The notes: generated by a model from the sequence alone, not told the origin. DNA of 64,000 nucleotides from Oligoflexia bacterium (GCA_034439615.1 JAWXAT010000030.1:1-64000); one strand, 5' to 3'. Shown: positions 37,208 to 47,460, counted from the stretch's first letter. Translations and numbers: made by a program.

Positions 37208-37221
37208 GCCAAATCTTTGGC
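37208..37221 (+). terminator. weak terminator-like hairpin after efp
   Basis: GCCAAA-TC-TTTGGC forms a perfect but short stem 50 bp after the efp stop, followed by TATTTCTG rather than a clean T-run. It may end the efp transcript weakly. Confidence 0.25.
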
Positions 37222-37304
37222 TATTTCTGTCATTGAGTGTCACGCCGCATCACGCGTAAAATAAAGTAGATAAACTGATTACATGAGGCGCAAGCAACAT
37301 CGTC

Positions 37305-38372
37305 ATGGAAGACATGGGTAACGCGCCGATTGAATCCAAAGATTTGGAACTTTGGATCAGTCGGCAAATGATTTCTGGTATTCAAACAAGCCAAATCGCC
37401 GATGAAATTATTCGTCAGTGGGAAAGTGCATCACTTTCTATTTCAGCTCAACATACGGCATCTCGTTTTTGCATTCTTAACGGCTATTACACTTCACTTA
37501 TTCGAATGCTTCGAAAATTTTTGGCAGCTGGAACCGCTTTGCCGTGGGCTCATGTTATTGAAGTTGTCCTTACTGACAATGATCATATTCCAAAAGAACT
37601 TGTTGATTCTCTATTTATTGGAGCTACACGAGACAAACTTCTACTTTCAACTTCAGCACAAGCATTAATTCACAATGAAAAAGATCCACGTTGGCTCAAA
37701 ATATTTGATTCAGAAATCAAAGAAAAAAATCTTGCTGCAGAGAAAAAACGCGACGCACTTTATCAAGAAGTACTTATTTTTAAACGAGAAGGGATGCATC
37801 GAGAACAACAAGATGTTGTTAAAAATATTTTAGCGATGTTTCCACAAGACCGTGATGCAAATCAACTCGCAGTAAAACATCAAGAACAATCACTTGATGA
37901 AACTTTGGCAAATATAAGACGCAATCACGATCGTCGCGATAAACCTAGATCCCTTAAAGAACCAGAAGTAAAATGGCCTAAACTCTCTACTCGCTTGGCA
38001 AAACTTAAAAAGCGTCTAAATCTTGAATCAGCCTATGAACTTGCAATTGGTCTTCATCAAATGGCCTTGCATCAAGATGCTCTTTTGATTTTAAGAACGC
38101 AAAAAAATAAATGGATGGATCGCGAAAGATGTTTTGAGATGGAATTGCTTTTGGCTGAAGGGCAATTTGCACAGGCATTAGAAAATTCTCAAAAAATTCT
38201 AAAAGAACAAATTGGCGATGCAGAATTAATTTTTACAGCAATTTATATTTCAGCAAAAGCATATAGGGGTCTTGAAGATTTCGAACAAGCCACCAGCATT
38301 ATTCGAGGGCTCCTCAAACACCGCCCTGACTATAGAGATGCTCCGCTTTTATTACGGGAATGGGAGTCTTAG
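37305..38372 (+). CDS. helical repeat (TPR-like) protein of unknown function
   Basis: The 355-residue, largely alpha-helical cytoplasmic protein has TPR-like units near the C-terminus (ERCFEMELLLAEGQFAQALENS, ISAKAYRGLEDFEQATSI) and a charged middle (RRNHDRRDK). Its stop is 4 bp before tamB, so it is probably cotranscribed with tamB-tamA. It could help coordinate that envelope pathway, though no family is recognised. The start is uncertain: an ATG four codons later also has a purine-rich leader. Confidence 0.65.
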   Translation: MEDMGNAPIESKDLELWISRQMISGIQTSQIADEIIRQWESASLSISAQHTASRFCILNGYYTSLIRMLRKFLAAGTALPWAHVIEVVLTDNDHIPKELVDSLFIGATRDKLLLSTSAQALIHNEKDPRWLKIFDSEIKEKNLAAEKKRDALYQEVLIFKREGMHREQQDVVKNILAMFPQDRDANQLAVKHQEQSLDETLANIRRNHDRRDKPRSLKEPEVKWPKLSTRLAKLKKRLNLESAYELAIGLHQMALHQDALLILRTQKNKWMDRERCFEMELLLAEGQFAQALENSQKILKEQIGDAELIFTAIYISAKAYRGLEDFEQATSIIRGLLKHRPDYRDAPLLLREWES

Positions 38373-38376
38373 GCCC

Positions 38377-41300
38377 ATGAAATTTATCCGTTATTTTTTA
38401 ATTACAGTTTTATTTTTAATTATTGGAATTGTGTATGCTCGTGAAGTACCTAAGCTTAAAAAATGGCTCCTCGCAAAAATACAAATTGTAAGTACTCAAA
38501 AACTCGGAATTGAAATCAAAGCAAAAAGTATTGAGTTTGAATTAATACCTCTTGGGGTTAAATTCACTGAACTTAGAATCCAACCTAAAAAAGAGTTGAG
38601 TGCTATTATTTCGCCAGCTCTTCTTGACGGACTTGGAATTTATTTAAGCCCCCTGTCACTTCTTGTCGGGCGGTTTGAAATTGGAAACATTACCCTTATT
38701 CACCCACAAACAAATGTTTTTATTAAAAGAAAAAATGATGATAAAAATGAAAAATTTGAACTGCCATGGGATCAATTTTTAAGTACTCCGATTAAAAGTG
38801 TTAACATCATCGATGGCGATATCAGATTATTAGTAAAAGATACCAACTTAGCTTTTCAACTCACTGGCTTTAATCTCTCAGTGGTGAAAAATTTCCAAGC
38901 AGCACGCGTAGAATTTTTTGGCCCCGATATTAAAGTTAAACGCATAGATGTTCCTGATAGTTTAACCACCATTGGTTTAGCAGCAAGAATTGTTATTGAA
39001 AAAAATGCCGCAGAAGTTGCAGCACTTAAACTCACTTTTGGTGAAAACTTCATTATCGCTCGAGGCGTTGCACAGGGGGCTGTCACAAAACTTGACTGGT
39101 CATTACTCAATGGAAAAACAATTGCACACACAAATTTGACAGACTTTGTAAACCTTGTGAATAATATTTATCCTGCCGCACAACTCCCTGCCATGGAGGG
39201 CATGCTTAATTTTGAAGTATCAGCAAAACAAAAAAGAGGTCAAGAGCCCGAAATTAGCGCTCAGGTTGAAACTCAAGATGCAAAAATACAAGAATATAAA
39301 ATTGGCAATCTGCTTAGTAAACTCAAATACTCATCAGGTGTACTCACAAGCGATGAAGTAAGCCTTGCAACTACAGCGGGTAGAATTCGTGTGCAGAATC
39401 TAAACGCAAAAATTGGAAAAGAAACACATATTGCTGGAAGAATAGTTGCTGATGAACTGGAATTAAGACAGCTCTTACTAAATTTAGACATAGACGTGCC
39501 CGTTCATTTGGAATTTAAAGGACGCATCCCCTGTGAGGGAATGTTACTTCCAGAAATTAAAATATCATGTGCGGGTGAGCTTACGGGTGAAAAATTTAGA
39601 GTTTACACTGAACCTGAAAATGACACAGTTGTAGCACTTGATAACTTTAAAGTTTTAGGAAGTCTTAGTTTAGATAAAGAAAAAATAGTTTTTCAAAAAG
39701 CACTCATCTCCATTGGTAATTCTCAAGGCACGGCTTCAGGAAGTGTTAATTATACAACAGGCTTCTCTTTTAACTATCATACCGATGGATTAGATTTTAA
39801 AGATGTAAAAAGCCTTGCTGATTTAGATTACGAAGGAGTTGTAGCAACAACAGGCTCAACACGCGGCACCTCTGACTGGGGAATCATTGACACACAATTA
39901 AAAATGAAAAATTTCTGGTTTGAACAACATGCACTTGGCAGTGGCACCATGAGAGCCTATTATGAAAAAGGCTCACTTACATTTTCTGATGTAGATGCAA
40001 TTCTTGGTTCTACAAATTACAAAGGCAAAGCAATATTTAATCTATCCGGGAAAAAAGGTCTAAGCGCACACATAGATATTCCTAAGATTGATATTGCAGA
40101 TATAATTTATATGTTCTCTAAAAAGGTTCAACTTCCATTTGCAGCAAATGGAATTGGCTCAGGCTCAATAGATGTGTCAGGACCGTTTGAATTCTCAGCG
40201 CTCACGTACAAAGTAAGAAGTCACTTTAAGTCAGGCATGATTGCAGATGAAGCTTTCAAAGAAGCACATTTCGATATGCATGCAATCAAAGGTAATGCGG
40301 TAGCTGATAGTATCTATATCAAAAAAGGTGATGGCAATTTTGTCCTTACAGGTGATGTTAATAATAATGGCATCATGAACGTTGGAATCGCAGGACGAGG
40401 TTTTCATGTAACTGATTTTGATTATATTAAAAACTTAACTTCAGGCTTTGGTGGGCGTATTAATGCCGACATCGTCATGCGCGAGTATATATTAAAACCT
40501 AAAACTACAATCACTGGCACAATAACTCAAACGACAATAAACCAAGAAGTGATGGAGGATTCTCAATTCTCGATGACGATTGCTCCTCAATCATTAAATC
40601 TAAGTGCACAAGTGTTTGCACAAAAAATAAAACTTGCACTCTTGTATCCGTTTAATGAGAAAGGCCCATTTGCATTTAAACTCGATACAAATAATTGGGA
40701 TTTTTCAAATCTCTTGGGCCTTTTTGGAAAGTCTGCAAAACGAGACTATGAAACTGGGTTTACAGCACAGATTGATCTCAATAGCCCTCAAGGCGGATTT
40801 TGGGATAGCTCAGGTACAATTGACATTTCAAAATTCTATGTTCGCCATGGCAATTCTCAAATGCGAAACACCCAACCAATCTCTGCAAAATTTGATAACG
40901 GCACTGTGACACTAGGCCGCACCCAAATTGATGGCGACAATACACAACTTACTTTAAACGGAACACGCTCAAAAAATGATCAAATCAACTTCAATGTGAA
41001 TGGGCGTATTGATTTAAGTCTTTTAACATTTCTCACGCCATTTTTCAGAGACATGACAGGCCTATTATCACTCAGTACTCAAATTGCAGGTACTTCAACA
41101 AAGCCAGATCTTTTGGGAAGTGCCTTTATCACTAAAGGTTATGTGAAGCTTGATGAACTCCCCCACCCCTTTGAAGATATTCAAGCAGATTTTCTTTTTA
41201 GTCAGTCAAAGGCACTACTTAATCGATTCACCGGAGTTTTTGGTGGAGGAAAAATGAGTGCAACTGGAAGTCTCTTATTTAAAGGTTATCGCGATATTCC

Positions 41301-42333
41301 AGTTGAGATATCCGGTGAATTGCTCAATGCAACGTTAAATATTCCAGAAGGACTCACAACAAAAGGGGCGTTGCAATTTAGCGTTTTAGGAAATTGGTTT
41401 CCGTATCTTTTTAAAGCTGAGTACAATATTGAAAGTGGTTTATTCTCCAAAAATTTCACAGACGAAAATACTGACTCCACTGTAAAACGTAGTGCCTATC
41501 TCCCAAAAATAATTTTACAAAAAGACTTTCACCCACTTGAACTAGATATTAACGCTCATTTTCCAAAACTCGTATTTGTTAAAAATAATCTAATGGATGC
41601 TGAAGTAAAAGGTGATCTCAATATCAAAGGCGAACCAAGCTATCCGGTTTTTAAAGGTGATATCGAAGCAACACAAAATGGAAAAATTTTCTTTCGCGAA
41701 ACTCCATTTAACATTAGCGCTACACGCATTAAATATAATAATCCAACTGAGAATAATCCAAATATTTACATTCTAGGCACCACTCGTGTGAGAGATTGGG
41801 ATATTCAACTTTTAGTGCAAGGCACACAGCAAAAAAATAAAATTGAATTAAAAAGCTCACCACATTTGCCAGAACAAAAAATAATTTCACTCCTAGCACT
41901 AGGTTTAACTGATGATTCAATTGATAAAACAGGAACAAATGAACAGCTAACAATTCAAGGTTATCAAGCTGGAAGTCTCTTACTCGCTGAGAATCCACTT
42001 CGCAATGAACTTAAAAAGAAATTTGGTGTTAATGTAAGGCTCTCTCAATCTGTAGATGCCACCAAAAACGTAGTACTCCAACGACTTGTCGCTGAAAAAC
42101 AATGGACTCCTCAAATATCTACAAGTTTTAGTCGTTCTATCGGAGATCAGGTCTCTCGTGATGTGAATGTTGAATATAAATTAAATCGTAATTTATCAAT
42201 CTTAGGTTCATATGAAGGCCGTGATTACGATCCACTTGCTGCACAATCGACAAGCATATCTACTCAGCCGCAATCAAACTTTACACCTGACGTGTTTGGG
42301 TTAGACCTTCAGTATCAGGTGGAGTTCAGATGA
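38377..42333 (+). CDS. tamB: TamB/AsmA-like lipid-transport or translocation protein
   Basis: I chose the ATG at 38377, which places a single membrane helix at residues ~5-22 (YFLITVLFLIIGIVYA), as in TamB. The ~1318 residues are mostly repetitive beta-strand (AsmA-like groove). They end in a DUF490-type C-terminal domain with GTTRVRDWDIQLLVQGTQQ in part and EQKIISLLALGLTDD. It spans the periplasm and works with an Omp85 protein in outer-membrane biogenesis or phospholipid transport. The next gene, an Omp85 homologue, overlaps by 4 bp. Confidence 0.88.
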   Translation: MKFIRYFLITVLFLIIGIVYAREVPKLKKWLLAKIQIVSTQKLGIEIKAKSIEFELIPLGVKFTELRIQPKKELSAIISPALLDGLGIYLSPLSLLVGRFEIGNITLIHPQTNVFIKRKNDDKNEKFELPWDQFLSTPIKSVNIIDGDIRLLVKDTNLAFQLTGFNLSVVKNFQAARVEFFGPDIKVKRIDVPDSLTTIGLAARIVIEKNAAEVAALKLTFGENFIIARGVAQGAVTKLDWSLLNGKTIAHTNLTDFVNLVNNIYPAAQLPAMEGMLNFEVSAKQKRGQEPEISAQVETQDAKIQEYKIGNLLSKLKYSSGVLTSDEVSLATTAGRIRVQNLNAKIGKETHIAGRIVADELELRQLLLNLDIDVPVHLEFKGRIPCEGMLLPEIKISCAGELTGEKFRVYTEPENDTVVALDNFKVLGSLSLDKEKIVFQKALISIGNSQGTASGSVNYTTGFSFNYHTDGLDFKDVKSLADLDYEGVVATTGSTRGTSDWGIIDTQLKMKNFWFEQHALGSGTMRAYYEKGSLTFSDVDAILGSTNYKGKAIFNLSGKKGLSAHIDIPKIDIADIIYMFSKKVQLPFAANGIGSGSIDVSGPFEFSALTYKVRSHFKSGMIADEAFKEAHFDMHAIKGNAVADSIYIKKGDGNFVLTGDVNNNGIMNVGIAGRGFHVTDFDYIKNLTSGFGGRINADIVMREYILKPKTTITGTITQTTINQEVMEDSQFSMTIAPQSLNLSAQVFAQKIKLALLYPFNEKGPFAFKLDTNNWDFSNLLGLFGKSAKRDYETGFTAQIDLNSPQGGFWDSSGTIDISKFYVRHGNSQMRNTQPISAKFDNGTVTLGRTQIDGDNTQLTLNGTRSKNDQINFNVNGRIDLSLLTFLTPFFRDMTGLLSLSTQIAGTSTKPDLLGSAFITKGYVKLDELPHPFEDIQADFLFSQSKALLNRFTGVFGGGKMSATGSLLFKGYRDIPVEISGELLNATLNIPEGLTTKGALQFSVLGNWFPYLFKAEYNIESGLFSKNFTDENTDSTVKRSAYLPKIILQKDFHPLELDINAHFPKLVFVKNNLMDAEVKGDLNIKGEPSYPVFKGDIEATQNGKIFFRETPFNISATRIKYNNPTENNPNIYILGTTRVRDWDIQLLVQGTQQKNKIELKSSPHLPEQKIISLLALGLTDDSIDKTGTNEQLTIQGYQAGSLLLAENPLRNELKKKFGVNVRLSQSVDATKNVVLQRLVAEKQWTPQISTSFSRSIGDQVSRDVNVEYKLNRNLSILGSYEGRDYDPLAAQSTSISTQPQSNFTPDVFGLDLQYQVEFR

Positions 42334-45134
42334 GACTTATAATCACATTCATCATGGCGGTTTTATTCACTGAGCAATCTCATGGTAAATCTTTAGGTTC
42401 AATTGCAATTGAAGGCGTAGATTCTAGGACTACTAAAATTATATTAGAACAAATAAAACAAAACATTCGAGATAACTTTACAACCAACGATGTTCAAGAA
42501 GCCATTGGGGCTATTTACTCAGTAGGGCCTTTTAATGGAATCGAGGCTTACTATGAAGAGGTTGGCTCAAAAACCAATATTATCTTTAAAGTAACACCTG
42601 TCCGATTTATCAGAAGTATAAAATTATCAGGTAACAAAACCGTAGGGAATGTAGACTTGCTCACTGAGTTTGGTATTGCTGAAAACGAAGGTTTTAGTGA
42701 AGATCGCATTAAACTAGGCTTAGAGAATATCAAAAAATATTATAATCTAGCAGGGTTCCTTAATGCACAAGTAAGTGCTGATTTCAAAACATCTGATTCA
42801 AGTTCAAATATTGTCATACTCATTCAAATTGATGAACAGGCTCCCTGCATGATTTCAGAGATAAAATTTAATAGCGTTAACGCAAATCTTAACAAAACAA
42901 TGCAGAAATTATTCAAATCAAATAATAATCGTATTTTTTCTCAAGCATTACTTTTAAATATGCAAAATGAAGCACTTGAGCATTTACTTAAAGAGAGATT
43001 TTTGAATGCGCAAATTCAACCTCCAGAAGTTACTTATGACGCCTCTCGTACTAAAGTTGCTTTAAATTATGTGATAAATGAGCCCTATCGTTACGCACTT
43101 GTTTTTGAAGGCAATGAAATATTTGGTGCAACTAAAATTTTAAAAGCACTTAAATTAGATACAGACAATAAACTTTCTAATTCCCCTTCTGATGATCTCA
43201 ATGAGCGCATTATCAGGTTTTATAAAACTTCTGGTTACGCAAACATCAGTGTAAAACACAAAGAAACTTTATTTAGCGAAGATTACATAAGACGTGTAAT
43301 CTTTGAAATCAAAGAAGGTCCGCGCGTTCGCATTAAAGATATAACTATTGAAGGGGTATTCTCGCGACCACAAAAGTATTATCGAAATTTCATCATTGAT
43401 CACAGTGGTGATCTCGTAAACAGCAAAATCTATAACAGTGAAGAAATGGATAATGGCGTTAAAAATCTTGTGACCGAACTACAAAATCAAGGCTTTATTG
43501 CCGCCAAGGTCACAGGCACTCGCGCTGATTTTGACAAATTAAGAGAATCAGTTGTTGTGCAAATTTCACTAGACGAGGGCCCACAAACCATTATTGATAA
43601 GATTATTTTTAACGGAATAAAAAGTACAACTCAAAAAGAACTTGAAGAAACCATCGGACTTCGCGCAAATACTCATTTACAATTAAGTGTATTAGAAGAA
43701 AGTACGAGTAAAATTGTAGAACTCTATCGTTCTCGTGGTTACCTCGACATCCAAGTTGTTAATCAAGGTAAATCAATAATTAAATATAATGAAGAAAACA
43801 CCAAAGCCACACTGAAATTTGAAATTGAAGAAGGCCCCCTCATCACAGTTAGTGGCATTGCTATTGAAGGAAATGATTTCACAAAAGATTTCGTTATAGC
43901 TCGTGAGTTACAATTCAAGCCAGGAGATGTATTAACTCCAGAAAAAATTAGTTACAGTGAAGAAAGACTTCAAAGATTGTCGTTGTTTACTGCTACTGAG
44001 ATTCGAACCATGCAAGACGATCCACGCGAAGGACATCGCACAGTACTAGTTCGCGTTGTAGAGAATGATCCAGGTATTGTAAAAGGTGGTGTAGGTATTA
44101 GTAATGATTTCGGATTAAGTTTAAAAGGCTTCTTAGGTGCAGCTTATAGAAATCTCTTTGGTACTGGACGAGGCGTAAACGCAAGAGTTGAACTCAATCA
44201 TAAAGTAAATTTTAATTTCTTAGAAAACGATATCAATTTTGGTTACACAGAGCCTTTTATTTTCGGAACCAATAATATAGCACGCTTAAATCTTATTAAA
44301 TCCACAAAACTCTTCTCTGTTGAACAATCAACAGACAGATCAGGTCGTCCGCAAGAAAAGGTATATGCGGTAGATAGTTCCCAAGCTGATCTTTTATTTG
44401 AAAGAGATTTAACTCGAAAACTCAAACTTGTTTATCAAGTTTACGGTATTACTAGATCAAATAAATTTGAGATCCATGATTATGATGTTTCTAAGCCCCT
44501 GAACATTGCGACGACTGGACCAACATTTTTACTTGATCGTAGAGATAATCCGTTTAATCCCACACGAGGTGATCTATCAACACTCTCATTTGAATATTCA
44601 AATCCCTCAATGGGCAGTACGAGCTCTGTAAATTACTATAAAACTGTTGGCAGTTACACACGCTATATTCCTATGGGCCCCGTTGTTTGGGCTAATGAAG
44701 GCAAGGCTGGGTTTTTAAAGAATCTTGGTGATTATGAAAAACATGGAGCCGCTGTTCCACAAATCAAAGCGTTTTATCTTGGGGGACGATCTTCTATTCG
44801 AGGTTTTAATGCCTTTTCAGAGAGTGTTCCTTTACCAGCAGATATCAGAAATGGAATCACAACCGAGAGTCATTTCTTTTTAACAAAATCAGAGCTTAGA
44901 TTCCCGCTTTACGGAAACCTCGGAGGAGCAGTTTTCTATGATGGGGGGGCGGTAAGAATTCCGGGTATGGAGAGCTACCGACATACCCTAGATTGGCGCC
45001 ATTCAGCGGGTGTAGGAGTTCGTTACAACACCCCTGTTGGACCCGTTAGCCTTGAATATGCCCGTAAACTCAATCAAGATAGCTCTCGCAGCGAATCCGA
45101 CTACCAAATTCACTTCAGTATTGGCGTATTTTAA
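42330..45134 (+). CDS. tamA: Omp85 (BamA/TamA) family outer-membrane protein with seven POTRA repeats
   Basis: The 934-residue protein has a signal peptide (1-19). I count seven POTRA-like repeats of ~75-90 residues (~20-595), seen from recurring 'i..I.i.G' starts and 'GY...' middles (YYNLAGFLNAQV, YKTSGYANISV, LQNQGFIAAKV, YRSRGYLDIQV). A 16-strand barrel (~596-934) follows, with the loop motif SIRGF in GGRSSIRGFNAF and an aromatic last residue in HFSIGVF. E. coli TamA has three and BamA five. The tamB overlap favours TamA, but it could be the BamA-like core protein. Confidence 0.87.
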   Translation: MRLIITFIMAVLFTEQSHGKSLGSIAIEGVDSRTTKIILEQIKQNIRDNFTTNDVQEAIGAIYSVGPFNGIEAYYEEVGSKTNIIFKVTPVRFIRSIKLSGNKTVGNVDLLTEFGIAENEGFSEDRIKLGLENIKKYYNLAGFLNAQVSADFKTSDSSSNIVILIQIDEQAPCMISEIKFNSVNANLNKTMQKLFKSNNNRIFSQALLLNMQNEALEHLLKERFLNAQIQPPEVTYDASRTKVALNYVINEPYRYALVFEGNEIFGATKILKALKLDTDNKLSNSPSDDLNERIIRFYKTSGYANISVKHKETLFSEDYIRRVIFEIKEGPRVRIKDITIEGVFSRPQKYYRNFIIDHSGDLVNSKIYNSEEMDNGVKNLVTELQNQGFIAAKVTGTRADFDKLRESVVVQISLDEGPQTIIDKIIFNGIKSTTQKELEETIGLRANTHLQLSVLEESTSKIVELYRSRGYLDIQVVNQGKSIIKYNEENTKATLKFEIEEGPLITVSGIAIEGNDFTKDFVIARELQFKPGDVLTPEKISYSEERLQRLSLFTATEIRTMQDDPREGHRTVLVRVVENDPGIVKGGVGISNDFGLSLKGFLGAAYRNLFGTGRGVNARVELNHKVNFNFLENDINFGYTEPFIFGTNNIARLNLIKSTKLFSVEQSTDRSGRPQEKVYAVDSSQADLLFERDLTRKLKLVYQVYGITRSNKFEIHDYDVSKPLNIATTGPTFLLDRRDNPFNPTRGDLSTLSFEYSNPSMGSTSSVNYYKTVGSYTRYIPMGPVVWANEGKAGFLKNLGDYEKHGAAVPQIKAFYLGGRSSIRGFNAFSESVPLPADIRNGITTESHFFLTKSELRFPLYGNLGGAVFYDGGAVRIPGMESYRHTLDWRHSAGVGVRYNTPVGPVSLEYARKLNQDSSRSESDYQIHFSIGVF

Positions 45135-45149
45135 ACCTCATTGCCTTAG

Positions 45150-45179
45150 TTGACAGATACTTTGTGTCGAGCATATAAA
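45150..45179 (+). promoter_or_regulatory. sigma-70-type promoter of tRNA-His
   Basis: A perfect -35 TTGACA (45150-45155) and TATAAA (45174-45179) are separated by 18 bp. Transcription would start near 45186, a few bases before the tRNA. Confidence 0.7.
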
Positions 45180-45192
45180 GGATGTTCTTTGT

Positions 45193-45269
45193 GGCGGCCG
45201 TAGCTCAGTTGGTAGAGCGGCAGATTGTGGCTCTGCATGTCGCGGGTTCAATCCCCGTCGGTCGCCCCA
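45193..45269 (+). tRNA. tRNA-His(GTG)
   Basis: This is a full cloverleaf: acceptor GCGGCCG/CGGTCGC (45194-45200 with 45259-45265), anticodon loop TTGTGGC with anticodon GTG, T-arm GCGGG-TTCAATC-CCCGT, C discriminator and encoded CCA. The extra G at 45193 (G-1) opposite C73 is the hallmark of tRNA-His. A toxin-antitoxin pair lies just downstream. Confidence 0.96.
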
Positions 45270-45305
45270 TTTTTTTTCGCTTTGCCAATATTCGGAAACG
45301 TAATA

Positions 45306-45710
45306 CTACCAAACCTGCTTACTTAATCCTAGTAGCTCATCATAAACTTGATGAGCCAGCTTCACTGCTGCTACAGCCTTAACTTTTGTAAGGGGTTTCT
45401 TTTGAGCATCTGGATATCTAAGAGCCACTGCATAATCGGTCAACTTTTTTGCCTTAAGAAGTCTCTTGGATAATTCTTGATCAACAGGTGCCACGAGCTT
45501 TGCTAAGGATTCAATATCATGTGTTTTGGGCGCGCGGATATCTTGAGTTACAAGATATCCCTTAATGGATTTTTCAACACATTGCTGAGCAAGAAATGCT
45601 GCTGCAACTTTATGATTTGCTCTAAGCTGAATGAGTGCCTTGGCTGATTTAAGATCTCTAATAGCAAGAGTGAACCATTCTTTAATAATTTTTTTATTGG
45701 CCAAGATCAA
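45306..45710 (-). CDS. HEPN-domain protein, toxin of HEPN/MNT pair
   Basis: The 134-residue helical protein matches the HEPN domain family: AAFLAQQCVEKSIKGYL (~37-53) and the R59-x4-H64 motif in IRAPKTHDI. HEPN toxins of this class are RNases or are modified by their partner. The upstream nucleotidyltransferase gene overlaps by 17 bp, giving the usual antitoxin-first order. The gene ends 37 bp from tRNA-His, a typical site for mobile modules. Confidence 0.85.
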   Translation of the reverse strand: MILANKKIIKEWFTLAIRDLKSAKALIQLRANHKVAAAFLAQQCVEKSIKGYLVTQDIRAPKTHDIESLAKLVAPVDQELSKRLLKAKKLTDYAVALRYPDAQKKPLTKVKAVAAVKLAHQVYDELLGLSKQVW

Positions 45711-46026
45711 TCTCCAGGCCTGTGTTCAATGCTGTTTCTGGAATTGAACTTAACTCATCCTTCCATTCATCAAACTCTTTTTGAGAATAAATAAAAACAT
45801 CAGCAGACACATCACAGGTTTGGTGAAGTAACTCTCTTGCTTTAGACATGTTGGTGATTCGTTGCTTTTTATTACCAGGTACAACTAAAACAAAATCGTA
45901 ATCGCTGTCTTTGTGTGCTTTGCCATCAGCTCTAGATCCAAATAGAAACATGCGAGAAGGTTTAAATTCTTCTTTTAGAACCTCAACGATTTGTTTTAAT
46001 TTTTTATCATCTTTAGCTTTTGCCAT
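45694..46026 (-). CDS. minimal nucleotidyltransferase (MNT), antitoxin of HEPN/MNT pair
   Basis: The 110-residue protein is a single nucleotidyltransferase domain. Motif G30-S31-x10-D42-x-D44 (in FGSRADGKAHKDSDYD) is the complete NTP/metal-binding signature. In HEPN/MNT pairs the MNT adds AMP groups to the HEPN toxin and silences it. The two genes overlap by 17 bp and are translationally coupled. The basic N-terminus (MAKAKDDKKLK) is short. Confidence 0.86.
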   Translation of the reverse strand: MAKAKDDKKLKQIVEVLKEEFKPSRMFLFGSRADGKAHKDSDYDFVLVVPGNKKQRITNMSKARELLHQTCDVSADVFIYSQKEFDEWKDELSSIPETALNTGLEIDLGQ

Positions 46027-46169
46027 TGGTAGGTAACATACGAAAATCTAATCTAAAAGTCACATAATTTGTCGTCAAATCTCACTGTTTCACTACTAAA
46101 TCCAAAAATAAATTTCTGCATCTGCGTTAATGTTTATCCTGCTTTTTTTCAACCCAAATCCAGCAAGAC

Positions 46170-47450
46170 TTACTGCCCCAATACTGCCAAAAGATCAGTC
46201 TTTGCGAGCTGATAATCTTTTTTTAACTCAATGGCACGTCTTTGATACTCAATAAATCTTTGATTGGCACCTAATACGTCAGGGGAATTCTTTACTCCGC
46301 GCGAATATTCCGAAAGAGTTCTTTGCAAATACTTTTTCCCTTGTTCCAAAATCTTTTCAGCCGAATGAATGAGGTCATGGGTCAACTTTAACTCATCTTG
46401 AGCCCCATCGATGCGAGCTTTAAGCTCCTTTGACACCTGATTAGCTTCAAGTCTAAAACCTTCAGCTTCTAGTGAATGTGCAGAGCCCGCCACTTTAGAT
46501 TGAAAGCCATCAAAAATATCAAGAGTAAGTTTAATTCCAAAAACTGTCTCTTTACGGTTTTGTTGATCTACGTTTTCTATTTCTCGAAATGTATGAAGTC
46601 CATAAGCTCCATAGAGGTCAATATTTGGTACCCACCATCTATAGTATTGAGACTTTTTATTCTCTGAAATTTCTTGATTAGCTATGAGAGAACGTACCTC
46701 TCTAAGGTTCTGTGCATTTACAGACATCTTTAAAAGCTGGTCTTCGTGTTGATGGGGTATTTGCTCAGGTGTTTCCAATTGAGACGTTTCAGATAAACCA
46801 ATGAGAACTTTTAATTCTCTCATTGAATTTTTGATTCCAAGATTTAATCTTGCGATGTCTTGTTCAAATTTTGTGCTCTCCATCTCAAAATCAAGGCGAT
46901 CAGTTTCTGTGGCAGCGCCTGCTTTGATTCTTCTCACCGCAGCTTCTAAGTTCATTTGATTTTGCTCTTCAGCTGCTTTCAAAATTCGAAGTAACTCTTT
47001 TTGGTAAACAAGATTCCAAAAGGCTCTTCTTGCTTTAGCAAGCTCCACTTCATAAATGCTCTCAGTTTCACTTTTTGAAAGCTCTAAATTTTTATCTAGA
47101 ATGTCATCTTCTAGTTTGTCCTTACCACCTCGAAAGAGATTGATATTGGCACCTATTGCTCCATAAGGCTGAGACATTTCAGAGTGAGTTCCTCGCTTAA
47201 AAGTTTCACCACCTACTTCAGCTTTAAGTGTGGGCAAATAGCTTCTTACGAGATGCCCCGTCTTTTGCCCTGATGCTTCTAGAAACTTTCTAGCCCCCTT
47301 GTAGTGATTGTTTCGCTCTTGTATGAGCTTTGGTAGTTCTTCAAAACTCACTTTCGTTGAACTTTGAGCAAATATTGGGGGGCTCACAAAAATTATCAAT
47401 GGCACAAGAACTACGGCTAGACTCGTTCTTAAAATACAGCTCTTTTTCAT
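46170..47450 (-). CDS. TolC-like outer-membrane efflux protein
   Basis: I chose the ATG at 47450, which opens the signal peptide (MKKSCILRTSLAVVLV...IFA) with AAAGG ahead; the longer frame overlaps the upstream gene. The ~426-residue protein shows the two long coiled-coil helical repeats of the outer-membrane factor family (ELAKARRAFWNLVYQKELL, GAATETDRLDFEMESTKFEQD in part, IDGAQDELKLTHDLIHSAEKI in part). It is the exit duct of the RND pump encoded upstream in the same operon. Confidence 0.85.
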   Translation of the reverse strand: MKKSCILRTSLAVVLVPLIIFVSPPIFAQSSTKVSFEELPKLIQERNNHYKGARKFLEASGQKTGHLVRSYLPTLKAEVGGETFKRGTHSEMSQPYGAIGANINLFRGGKDKLEDDILDKNLELSKSETESIYEVELAKARRAFWNLVYQKELLRILKAAEEQNQMNLEAAVRRIKAGAATETDRLDFEMESTKFEQDIARLNLGIKNSMRELKVLIGLSETSQLETPEQIPHQHEDQLLKMSVNAQNLREVRSLIANQEISENKKSQYYRWWVPNIDLYGAYGLHTFREIENVDQQNRKETVFGIKLTLDIFDGFQSKVAGSAHSLEAEGFRLEANQVSKELKARIDGAQDELKLTHDLIHSAEKILEQGKKYLQRTLSEYSRGVKNSPDVLGANQRFIEYQRRAIELKKDYQLAKTDLLAVLGQ

Positions 47451-47460
47451 AAATAAACCT

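Noticed and set aside
45182-45382. 66-codon plus-strand frame
   Set aside because: It runs through the tRNA-His gene and the end of the HEPN gene, so it is a shadow.
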